This document shows positions 1 through 6,218 of a stretch of 64,000 bases of DNA, piece after piece. Numbering within the stretch: the stretch's first letter is position 1; every line of letters starts with the position of its first letter. Below the pieces are notes generated by a model. That model did no database searches and was not told the origin of the DNA. It saw only the letters and a program-made list of their open reading frames with translations. The stretch comes from Thermobifida cellulosilytica TB100 (GTDB lineage Bacteria > Actinomycetota > Actinomycetes > Streptosporangiales > Streptosporangiaceae): assembly GCF_001517975.1 (NCBI RefSeq), contig NZ_KQ950181.1:372060-436059 (forward strand). The letters run 5' to 3'. A program made the translations under genes and the position numbers.

Positions 1-1131
1 GAGGCACTGCACAGAGAGCTGACCCCGCTGGTGGAGGGAGGAGGCTGCGCGGCGGTCATCTGCACCACGGTCGCCGAGGCCCAAGAGGTCTACGACCTTC
101 TCGCAGACTGGTTCGCGGAGCGGGGCGGCAACGCCCCAGAGCTGCACCTGTTGCACGCGCGCTTCCCCAACCGACAGCGCACCGAGATCACCGAGACTGT
201 CGTCGACCTGTTCGGCAAGGACGGTGCGAAGAACGGGCGACGGCCGACGCACGGTGCTGTTCTGGTGGCCACACAGGTCGTGGAACAGTCTCTCGACCTC
301 GACCTGGACCTGATGGTCAGCGACATCGCGCCGGTGTCGCTGCTGCTGCAACGCGCGGGCCGCTGCTGGCGGCACGAGCACCTGGACGTCGTCGAACGTC
401 CCGCGTGGGCCGAGCGTCCCGAACTCGTGGTGCTCACTCCCGAGCAGGACGCCGAGGCCGACGGTCCGCCGCGGTTCCCCCGTTCCTGGCAGGCGGTGTA
501 CCCGCTGTCGCTGCTCCAGCGCACGCATGCGCTGCTGCGCCGCCGGGACGGGGAACCGGTGCGGATTCCCGAGGACGTGCAGTCACTGGTGGACGACGTG
601 TACGACGACGACTCGCTCGCCGAGGACCTGGACGCCGACCTGGAACGCATGGGGGACGAGCTGGCCAAGCGCGGCCTGGCCCGCAACGCGGTCATCCCCG
701 ATGTGGACGAGGTCGAGATTAGTCTGCACGGGCTCACCCAGTTCGACTTCGACGTGGACGAGCACCTGCTTGCGACCCGCTTCGGTGCCGGTTCGGTGCG
801 GGTGCTGTGCTACTACGTCGACACGGCGGGGCAGCGTTGGCTTGACCCCGACTGCACGGTCGAACTTCCTGAGAAAGGGACGGGCAAAGACGGCCGGTTC
901 ACCGTAGCGGACTGCCGTGACCTGGTAGCTCGCACGATTCCGGTGCGCATGGGGCTCTGGTTCGGTCGGCTGTCCGATGCCAACCGGCCACCCGAGGCGT
1001 GGCGGGAGTCGTTCCACCTGCGCGACCTGGTGCTCATCCCCCAGCAGGTGACGGAGGAGGGCACCGTGCTCCCCACCGAGGCGGGCGGGCGCGAGTGGCT
1101 GCTCGATCCGCGTAAAGGGCTGGTCTTCTAG
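1..1131 (+). CDS. cas3: Cas3 helicase-nuclease, C-terminal part (type I-E)
   Basis: Cas3 is recruited to Cascade-bound target DNA, unwinds it and degrades it. The frame is open from base 1, so the HD nuclease domain and helicase motifs I-III lie upstream of the window. Visible here is the second RecA-like domain: the strand AAVICTTVAEA, LLHARFP (motif IV region), VLVATQVVEQSLDLDLD (motif V) and LLQRAGRCWRH (motif VI, QRxGRxxR). The remaining 230 or so residues correspond to the Cas3 C-terminal domain. No damage is seen. It lies on the same strand as the Cascade genes but is separated from cas8e by about 3.4 kb of unrelated genes. The call is secure for family; subtype I-E follows from the neighbours. 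Confidence 0.93.
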   Translation, partial: EALHRELTPLVEGGGCAAVICTTVAEAQEVYDLLADWFAERGGNAPELHLLHARFPNRQRTEITETVVDLFGKDGAKNGRRPTHGAVLVATQVVEQSLDLDLDLMVSDIAPVSLLLQRAGRCWRHEHLDVVERPAWAERPELVVLTPEQDAEADGPPRFPRSWQAVYPLSLLQRTHALLRRRDGEPVRIPEDVQSLVDDVYDDDSLAEDLDADLERMGDELAKRGLARNAVIPDVDEVEISLHGLTQFDFDVDEHLLATRFGAGSVRVLCYYVDTAGQRWLDPDCTVELPEKGTGKDGRFTVADCRDLVARTIPVRMGLWFGRLSDANRPPEAWRESFHLRDLVLIPQQVTEEGTVLPTEAGGREWLLDPRKGLVF

Positions 1132-1206
1132 CCAACGATCTTGGCACCGCGGTCAGATTCGCTGGCTTTTCTGACCGCAGCGCCAGAAACGTGCGGGCCC
1201 TTCCTC

Positions 1207-1410
1207 TCACTGTCCTTCCAGCAGACGCGGGGTGGCGTAGACCCACCGGCCGCGGACCTCCTGGTAGAGGCCGGAGACACCATGACGGGTGAGGAAGCAG
1301 AAACGTTCGGTGCCGTAGTCCTGGACCAGCGCGGCAAGGTCGGTTGCGGGGATGGCCAGACCGTCGAGCGGTCCGGCATAGAGGGTCACGAGGTCGATGT
1401 CGTTGTCCAT
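1207..1410 (-). CDS. Small GGPLDG-type protein (67 aa), function unknown
   Basis: A 67-residue protein starting at ATG 1410. I do not recognise a named family, but it is clearly paralogous to the 76-residue protein at 13063-13293: both have a GPLDG motif near residue 12-16, a central hydrophobic strand, a GLYQ/GVYR strand and a W-V end (GRWVYAT here, GQWVHVP there). It is the last gene of a divergent operon headed by an anti-sigma-like ATPase, 104 bp after the 87-residue gene. No clear Shine-Dalgarno sequence precedes it. The repeated association with the ATPase at two loci is the main reason to call it real. Confidence 0.62.
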   Translation of the reverse strand: MDNDIDLVTLYAGPLDGLAIPATDLAALVQDYGTERFCFLTRHGVSGLYQEVRGRWVYATPRLLEGQ

Positions 1411-1514
1411 GCTGTCGGGGGTGGTGGGGCAGGGCTGGGGAAAGAAGAGCCCCTCCCCTGTCTCGGAGCCGGCCGTGCGCGTGTTTGTCCGCGGGCGGCC
1501 GGCTGCCTGGGCGG

Positions 1515-1778
1515 TCAGGGACGCGGGTACCGCCAGTAGCGGCGGTGGGGGTCGCGTCGGGGCAGCCCTGGTCGCGGCTGGGCGCTGAGGATTTCGGCCA
1601 GTTCGGTGACGGTGGCGGCGCAGACCAGTACGGCCAGGTCGCTGTGCCGGTAGGAGGGTTTGAGCACCGCTGTCACCTCGGGCAGTCCGGCGGGGTCGTG
1701 GAACTGGCAGATCTCGTAGTGCGGGAAGGCGTCGCGGGCGGCGCGCAACTCCTCGGGAGGCACGAGCTGGTACCTCAC
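1515..1778 (-). CDS. Hypothetical protein, 87 aa, coupled to the upstream ATPase
   Basis: An 87-residue protein with GTG start at 1778; the GTG overlaps the TGA stop of the upstream ATPase gene (GTGA, 4 bp), which decides the start and implies translational coupling. The protein begins with a charged segment (PPEELRAARDAF), has a hydrophobic strand around AVLVCAATVTELAEIL (residues 49-64) and ends in an arginine/proline-rich tail. I recognise no domain. The second ATPase operon near 13-14 kb has no obvious equivalent in this position. Confidence 0.55.
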   Translation of the reverse strand: MRYQLVPPEELRAARDAFPHYEICQFHDPAGLPEVTAVLKPSYRHSDLAVLVCAATVTELAEILSAQPRPGLPRRDPHRRYWRYPRP

Positions 1779-2233
1779 TCGCCCACCGCCCATTCGTCCC
1801 CGAAGCCAGGGCTGGTGGGGTCGTCGTTCCAGGTGAGGTGGAAGTAGACGCCGTCCTCCCAGGGGGCGAGGGTGCCCCAGGTGGTGGCGAGCCGCTCCAC
1901 GAGGAACAGGCCGCGGCCGTGCTCGCGGAACGGGTCGTCGGGGACGACCACGTGTGGGAAGGAGTTGCAGCGGCGCGGGGCGCGGGTGCGCACCTCGGTC
2001 CACACGCCGCAGGCGTCCACGCGCACCCGGACGGTGAACGTCTCACCGGGGTCGCCGGAGTGGGTGTGGCGCAGGGCGTTGGTGGCCAGTTCCGAGGTGA
2101 TCAACTCGGCCCGGTCCACCACCTCGGCCGGGGCGCTGGCCTGCGGGCACAGCCGGATCGCCGCGACGACGAACCGGCGGGCGGCGGCCACACTGTCGGG
2201 GAGTCCGGGAAAGGACGTGAACGCGACGGTCAC
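1775..2233 (-). CDS. ATP-binding anti-sigma-factor-like protein (HATPase_c)
   Basis: A 152-residue GHKL ATPase of the RsbW/SpoIIAB-like type common in actinomycetes. AELITSELATNALRHT (about residues 46-61) is the N box, and FREHGRGLFLVERLATTWG carries the G-rich lid with GRGLFLV. The start is taken as GTG 2233 because it overlaps the stop of a preceding 31-codon frame by 4 bp (GTGA); an upstream in-frame start at 2287 would only add low-complexity sequence. Proteins of this type often accompany XRE plus DUF397 pairs, as here, where the operon is divergent from 2555-3612. The partner is unknown; a sigma factor or an XRE regulator is possible by family knowledge only. Confidence 0.82.
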   Translation of the reverse strand: MTVAFTSFPGLPDSVAAARRFVVAAIRLCPQASAPAEVVDRAELITSELATNALRHTHSGDPGETFTVRVRVDACGVWTEVRTRAPRRCNSFPHVVVPDDPFREHGRGLFLVERLATTWGTLAPWEDGVYFHLTWNDDPTSPGFGDEWAVGE

Positions 2234-2325
2234 CGGGCCACCCCCGGCACACGGTACGGCACGTAGGGACGCACCCGGGGAACGCACCGGGGTGGGGGAG
2301 TGGGGCGGGCAGTAGCCTGGGGCAT
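2230..2325 (-). CDS. Candidate 31-aa leader ORF of the ATPase operon
   Basis: A 31-codon frame from ATG 2325 whose TGA stop overlaps the GTG start of the ATPase gene. Its product is proline/arginine-rich and ends in PGVAR. The 60-residue protein that occupies the same position in the second ATPase operon (13763-13945) ends in PAGVAR and shares LPQA/MPQA upstream, so this may be a shortened relative. A GAGG stands a few bases before the ATG. It may be a real small protein, a degenerate remnant or only a translation-coupling leader. Confidence 0.33.
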   Translation of the reverse strand: MPQATARPTPPPRCVPRVRPYVPYRVPGVAR

Positions 2326-2361
2326 GAGTCCTCGACCTGCTCTCTTCAGGTTGGGGGCTAA

Positions 2362-2397
2362 GGCCTCAACCCAGTGCGCTACCACCGGGTTGAGGCC
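2362..2397. promoter_or_regulatory. Perfect 11-bp inverted repeat in the divergent promoter region
   Basis: GGCCTCAACCC (2362-2372) and GGGTTGAGGCC (2387-2397) form a perfect 11-bp stem around a 14-base loop. There is no T-run on either side, so an operator or a leader-RNA hairpin is more likely than an intrinsic terminator. It lies between the divergent ATPase operon (start 2233-2325) and the XRE gene at 2555. Confidence 0.5.
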
Positions 2398-2554
2398 GCT
2401 TGTGTTGCGGCTTCAGGGGTCGCGTGCACTAAGGAACCGCAGACCCGTAGTTACAGTCCCACCACATAGAAGGCCCTGCCAGAGGTTCCACGTGTCTGAA
2501 CTTTTTGGTCGGAACCGGTGGCTAACTCGGTTGGCTTGTGTTGTTCTGTAGAAC

Positions 2555-3370
2555 ATGGTGGAGAAACCGCACCCGGTATGGATCAGGTTCGGCTCCGAGG
2601 TTCGACGCTTCCGGCAGCTAGCTGGGCTGTCGCAGGCTCAGTTGGCCAAGAACACCAACATTTCCCCCTCTATGTTCAGTGCTATTGAGCGCGGAACACG
2701 CATCCCCAAAAAGGACTTCGCGGAAGCGCTGGACGCCCTCCACGACACAGGGGGCTCGTTCACGCGGCTATGGATCAACCTCACCAACAAAGAAGAGATC
2801 CCTGACTGGTTCGCCAACATCCTCGTCCTCGAACAGTCGGCGACAGAGATCCGGGAGTACCAGACGGTCCTCATTCCTGGGCTGCTTCAGGTGGAGGGCT
2901 ATGCGAGGTCAGTCATTCGTGAAGGCCTGCCTTGGGCCAGTAGAGGCGAAGTGGACCGACTCGTAGAAACCCGGATAAAGCGTCACGAAGTGGTCACAAA
3001 GCCTGATAGGCCATTGATGTGGTTTGTTGTGGACGAGAACGCCCTTCGGCGCAGGATCGGGACACCTGAGATTATGCGGGAACAGTTGCGTCGTGTAGCG
3101 AGTGCAGTTGAGGACGAACTCATCAGGTTCCAGGTGATCCCAGAGGATGCCTGGATACCTCACCCTGGACTCTCAGGGCCGTTCCGCATCATGGCCTTCC
3201 CTGATCGCCCTTCGATGGCCTATGCGGAGCACATGCTGGGAGAAGCCATCATCGACACTCCTGAAGATGTCCAACGGTGCAACCTTGTCTTCGGTGCGCT
3301 GCAGGCAGAGGCACTGTCCCGGCGTGAGTCCCTCAAGACCCTTCATGAAGTGATAGGAGAACTCTCATGA
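2555..3370 (+). CDS. XRE-family regulator with DUF5753 domain (WhiJ-like)
   Basis: A 271-residue DNA-binding protein. Residues 12-70 form a lambda-repressor-like helix-turn-helix (VRRFRQLAGLSQAQLAK, then ISPSMFSAIERGTRIP). The rest is the DUF5753 effector region, with typical EYQTVLIPGLLQVEGYAR, RIKRHEVV and HPGLSGPFRIMAFPD stretches. The gene overlaps the following DUF397 gene by 4 bp (ATGA), the standard organisation of WhiJ-type pairs in actinomycetes, where such regulators affect development and secondary metabolism. The start is ATG 2555. Unlike the XRE gene at 11400, this one is intact. Confidence 0.92.
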   Translation: MVEKPHPVWIRFGSEVRRFRQLAGLSQAQLAKNTNISPSMFSAIERGTRIPKKDFAEALDALHDTGGSFTRLWINLTNKEEIPDWFANILVLEQSATEIREYQTVLIPGLLQVEGYARSVIREGLPWASRGEVDRLVETRIKRHEVVTKPDRPLMWFVVDENALRRRIGTPEIMREQLRRVASAVEDELIRFQVIPEDAWIPHPGLSGPFRIMAFPDRPSMAYAEHMLGEAIIDTPEDVQRCNLVFGALQAEALSRRESLKTLHEVIGELS

Positions 3371-3612
3371 CTGAGAGGCTTGACTGGCGCAAGTCCAGCT
3401 ACAGCGGTAACGCGGGAGCCTGTGTCGAGGTGGCTGTCTCCTGGCGCAAGTCCAGTTACAGCAGTGACACGGGAGGCAACTGTGTCGAGGTCGCCGAGAC
3501 CCTCAGTGCGGTCTTGGTCCGCGACACCCAGCACCGCGACCTGGGCCACCTGGGTTTCGCTCCGGCCGAGTGGGTTGTGTTCCTCGCTGACCTCAAGGAC
3601 AACCGGCTCTAG
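3367..3612 (+). CDS. DUF397 small acidic protein with duplicated N-terminal motif
   Basis: An 81-residue DUF397 protein translationally coupled to the XRE gene. DUF397 proteins work with their XRE partner, probably by direct contact. The family signature occurs twice in tandem: WRKSSYSGNAGACVEVA (from residue 7) and WRKSSYSSDTGGNCVEVA (from residue 26), followed by the usual VLVRDTQHRD and the FAPAEWVVFLADLK end. The duplicated DNA copies are nearly identical, which points to a recent in-frame tandem duplication of about 57 bp. Family members are normally 60-70 residues long. Confidence 0.88.
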   Translation: MTERLDWRKSSYSGNAGACVEVAVSWRKSSYSSDTGGNCVEVAETLSAVLVRDTQHRDLGHLGFAPAEWVVFLADLKDNRL

Positions 3613-3981
3613 CAGGACAGCAGAGCGTCCGCCGAGCCGCGGCCAGGCGCTCTTGTCTGTCCGCAAGCGCGGATTGGTCGGCACTGCCCGGGGGGCGTGA
3701 GGTATTCCGCCTGGGAGTCCGGGGCGGGCCGCCCCGGGTTGGCAGCGGATAGGGACCGTCGCGGGCCGGACCGGAATACCTCGACTCGGGAACCGGCGCG
3801 CGGCCTCCATGAACCCAACGTCTCATGAAGATCTCCGCTGCCAAAGCTCAGCAGCGGGCCCTCTGCCTCGCGGGGCCTGAACAGGGAAGCTCTCGGGGCC
3901 TGTGCAGACAGGGTCCAGCTACCCACAGACGGAGAAACATGAACAAGAAGGGTGATTCCTCGCACAAATAAAGCATCCCCA
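3613..3981. other. Intergenic stretch without a convincing gene
   Basis: No frame here has coding character. Near its end, ATG 3939 preceded by GGAG opens a 10-codon frame (MNKKGDSSHK, stop 3971) directly before a strong terminator; it could be a leader peptide or part of a short RNA, but nothing else supports it. Confidence 0.4.
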
Positions 3982-4022
3982 AAAACGGACGGTCTCGACC
4001 CCTGGTCGAGACTGTCCGTTTT
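3982..4022 (+). terminator. Strong intrinsic terminator
   Basis: AAAACGGAC-G-GTCTCGACC pairs with GGTCGAGAC-T-GTCCGTTTT around a CCT loop: two 9-bp arms broken by one mismatch, followed by TTTT. It would end transcription of the XRE/DUF397 operon, and its A-run and T-run make it potentially bidirectional. It insulates the small ORF at 4123. Confidence 0.85.
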
Positions 4023-4051
4023 CCCGTTGTGCGGAGGAGTGAGGGGGTCTG

Positions 4052-4060
4052 TGCTACTGT
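4052..4060 (+). promoter_or_regulatory. Candidate extended -10 promoter of the 36-aa ORF
   Basis: TGCTACTGT matches an extended -10 (TGn followed by TACTGT) about 60 bases before the ATG at 4123; no good -35 is spaced correctly. GTGAGCCCC at 4059-4067 equals the first nine bases of the CRISPR repeat, and CTGTCTA at 4074-4080 repeats the end of the degenerate unit's spacer (4318-4324). Confidence 0.35.
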
Positions 4061-4122
4061 GAGCCCCGCGAAACTGTCTAATCTCGCTTAACTCTTCTTA
4101 TCTACCTTTGGAGGTGCTCGCT

Positions 4123-4233
4123 ATGCTGCGGGTCTCGCTCACGCTCGAAGCAGTACTGACCTGTGGCTTCCTGCTCTTGGGGGGCATATTCCTGGTTGTG
4201 GCGACCAATCTCATCTCCCTCATCCTCAGATGA
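4123..4233 (+). CDS. 36-aa hydrophobic membrane peptide next to cas genes
   Basis: A 36-codon ORF (ATG 4123, TGA 4231) with a textbook ribosome binding site, GGAGGTG at 4110-4116, six bases before the start. The product has a short polar N-terminus (MLRVSLTLEA) and then one continuous hydrophobic span, LLLGGIFLVVATNLISLIL, ending in a single arginine. Size, single membrane segment and strong initiation resemble small hydrophobic toxins of type I or CRISPR-guarded modules, but I recognise no specific family. It stands alone between a strong terminator and a hairpin, next to a degenerate CRISPR unit, between cas3 and cas8e. Confidence 0.62.
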   Translation: MLRVSLTLEAVLTCGFLLLGGIFLVVATNLISLILR

Positions 4234-4241
4234 GGTGCCCT

Positions 4242-4271
4242 GGGCGCAGCCAGCTTCGCCTGGCTGCGCCC
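4242..4271 (+). terminator. Hairpin after the 36-aa ORF
   Basis: GGGCGCAGCCAG (4242-4253) and CTGGCTGCGCCC (4260-4271) form a perfect 12-bp stem with a 6-base loop, nine bases after the stop codon. There is no T-run, so termination is likely but not certain. Its right arm overwrites the first bases of the degenerate repeat at 4266. Confidence 0.6.
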
Positions 4272-4354
4272 ATCCCCACATGCGTGGGGCTCACGACACA
4301 GGCTCGCCTACCTGTTCCTGTCTACCGGTACATCCCCACGTGCGTGGGGCTCTC
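4266..4354 (-). CRISPR. Degenerate two-repeat CRISPR unit, opposite orientation
   Basis: Two repeat-like segments, 4266-4294 and 4326-4354, flank a 31-base spacer (4295-4325). Both match the reverse complement of the array repeat around its palindrome (CCCCACGTGCGTGGGG; the first has an A for G). The first is degenerate over its initial six bases, the second differs at one base near one end and two near the other. Read as a CRISPR unit it is transcribed leftwards, against the cas genes. It could be a relic of an older array or a CreA-like antitoxin RNA unit. Confidence 0.72.
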
Positions 4355-4390
4355 TGGCTGACCAGGCAGCACCTGCTTGGGATCAGACTA

Positions 4391-4407
4391 CCGGATGGAT
4401 CATCCGG
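4391..4407. promoter_or_regulatory. Inverted repeat upstream of cas8e
   Basis: CCGGATG (4391-4397) and CATCCGG (4401-4407) form a perfect 7-bp palindrome around GAT. It lies between the degenerate CRISPR unit and the cas8e leader and could be an operator for either; no regulator is known. Confidence 0.35.
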
Positions 4408-4500
4408 AACTTGACGCACGGTCCTGCCTTGGGGAAGAGCTTCGCGGGAAGTCCGGCGCGTACCCAATTGATGGGATTTTCTCGCTTTCCCGCACCATTC

Positions 4501-4536
4501 GCCGCCTGCGGTGCCATTCTTGTCACCGCAGGCGGC
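4501..4536. promoter_or_regulatory. Perfect 13-bp hairpin in the cas8e leader
   Basis: GCCGCCTGCGGTG (4501-4513) and CACCGCAGGCGGC (4524-4536) pair perfectly around a 10-base loop, 36-75 bases before the possible cas8e starts. No T-run follows. It could act as an attenuator, a processing site or a mRNA-stabilising 5' hairpin of the Cascade operon. Confidence 0.55.
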
Positions 4537-4571
4537 TACCGTACCGTCCATCTCATCCGATTCAGTCGACC

Positions 4572-6218
4572 GTGCCTGTCGGCTGCCCTGTTTTTCCTGT
4601 TGGAGGAGCCATTCCTTCACCACCGTCATTCGATCTGACCACCGCGCCCTGGCTCGTCGCGCGTGGTCGCGATGTCCCGTCCGCGCCTGAGATGCTGGGG
4701 CTACGCGACGTCCTCGTCCGTTCTCACGAACTCGCCGACGTGGAGCTCCCGCTTCCTCCTGCCTCGGCAGTGCTGTGGCGGGTGCTCGCGCTGGTCACCG
4801 CCCGTATCACCGGGCTCGACCAGGCACTGGGCAAGAAATCGAAGTCCAGGTGGCTGGCCCGCCGCGCACAACTCCTCAGCGATGGCTGCCTCGATCCGGC
4901 AGCGGTCGACGCGTACTTCGCTGAGCATGCGGGCCGATTCGACCTGTTCCACCCGGAACGCCCCTGGATGCAGGACCCCCGCCTGCGTGAGGAGTGCTCG
5001 AAGAGCTCGGGCGTCAACAAGCTGGCGTGGGGACGCACCGCCGGGCAGAACCAGGTGTGGCTCGGCGGCCACCACCACGACCTCGACCCGCAGCCGCTCG
5101 CCAGTGCCGAGGCCGTCTGGCACCTGCTGGCGACCCTGGGCTACGGGCCGTCGGGGCGCTGCACCTCCCGTGTGGTGCGCGGACGTAACGAGGCGAACGT
5201 CACCGCTGGTCCGCTGCGCGGCACCGTCTCCTACCACCCGCTGGGCCGCACCCTGTTCGAGAGCCTGGTCCTCAACATCCCCTATCCCGGCACCGGCGAG
5301 GTCGACCTCGCACCGTGGGAGCGGCCCGACCTCAACGACCCGCTCGGCCTCCCGGAGGAGCCCACCGGCCTGGCCGGGCTCCTGGTCAACCAGTTCCGCC
5401 ACGCCGTCCTGGTGCAGCCCTCGCCCGACGGCTCGCAGGTGGTGGACGCCTGGGTGACCTGGGCGTGGCGGGAGCGCGGCGCTCCACCGGAACTCGACCC
5501 CCACTTCATCCACCAGACCAGCAAGGAAGGACGGGTCTACCCGCGCCCCGCCCAGGCCGAGCGTGCCGTGTGGCGCGACCTCGACTCCCTGCTGCGCCAC
5601 GGTGAGGATGACGGCAACTACCGCCCCCGCATCCTGGGTGACTGTACGCGCATGGCACAGGTCCCCCAAGAAGTGCTGGACGCGCTGCGACTGCGAGCCT
5701 TCGGCTTCGACCAGGACGGCCAGACCCGCGACAAGCAGTGGTTCACCGCCACCACCCCGGCCGTGCTGCGCTGGCTGGAGGACAACGAGACCGACGACAC
5801 CGAGAACGCCCGCATCGTGCACCGTATCGGCCTGGCCCGCAAGTCCGCCGAGGCGCTCGGCCGCCGCTTGGAGAAAGCGTGCCGGGAGGCGTGGAAGGAA
5901 AGCAACAGTCCTGGTTCGGGAGGCTCTTCCGGCAAGGGTGTCAAGACCGAGACCGGTGTCGGGCCGTGGGCGCACCACGGTATGAGCCGCTACTGGTCAC
6001 AGGCCGAATCGGTCTTCTGGGACATCGTCTACGACCGACCCACCCCTGGCTACACCCCTGGCACGGCGGGGCCCGGCAACGCCTTCAACCTGGTGGCACT
6101 GGCCGCCTACGACGAGGTGACCGGCCCTTACTGCGAACGCCCGCGTGTGGCCAAGGTCGTGGAGCGGCACCGCAGCGCCCTGTTCGACCACTGGACACCG
6201 CGACAGGAGGCCGCATGA
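4572..6218 (+). CDS. cas8e: Cas8e (Cse1/CasA), Cascade large subunit
   Basis: The large subunit of type I-E Cascade, which recognises the PAM and positions Cas3. From FDLTTAPWLVARG onward the protein follows the family: an N-terminal globular domain (LPLPPASAVLWRVLALV, FDLFHPERPWMQD, LAWGRTAGQNQVW) and a C-terminal helical bundle. The start is uncertain. GTG 4572 gives 548 residues; a GGAGGA at 4602-4607 sits very close before an in-frame ATT at 4611, which would give 535. Longer readings back to 4377 would translate the leader hairpin and are unlikely. It overlaps cse2 by 4 bp (ATGA). First gene of the seven-gene cas operon. Confidence 0.93.
   Translation: MPVGCPVFPVGGAIPSPPSFDLTTAPWLVARGRDVPSAPEMLGLRDVLVRSHELADVELPLPPASAVLWRVLALVTARITGLDQALGKKSKSRWLARRAQLLSDGCLDPAAVDAYFAEHAGRFDLFHPERPWMQDPRLREECSKSSGVNKLAWGRTAGQNQVWLGGHHHDLDPQPLASAEAVWHLLATLGYGPSGRCTSRVVRGRNEANVTAGPLRGTVSYHPLGRTLFESLVLNIPYPGTGEVDLAPWERPDLNDPLGLPEEPTGLAGLLVNQFRHAVLVQPSPDGSQVVDAWVTWAWRERGAPPELDPHFIHQTSKEGRVYPRPAQAERAVWRDLDSLLRHGEDDGNYRPRILGDCTRMAQVPQEVLDALRLRAFGFDQDGQTRDKQWFTATTPAVLRWLEDNETDDTENARIVHRIGLARKSAEALGRRLEKACREAWKESNSPGSGGSSGKGVKTETGVGPWAHHGMSRYWSQAESVFWDIVYDRPTPGYTPGTAGPGNAFNLVALAAYDEVTGPYCERPRVAKVVERHRSALFDHWTPRQEAA

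Noticed and set aside
2341-2400. tRNA-like look of the reverse complement (GGTAGCGC next to a stem)
   Set aside because: No full cloverleaf, no T-arm and no acceptor stem; only a single hairpin is supported.
4701-5978. Long minus-strand frame of 425 codons opposite cas8e
   Set aside because: High-GC shadow of the cas8e codon pattern; its protein has no family features.
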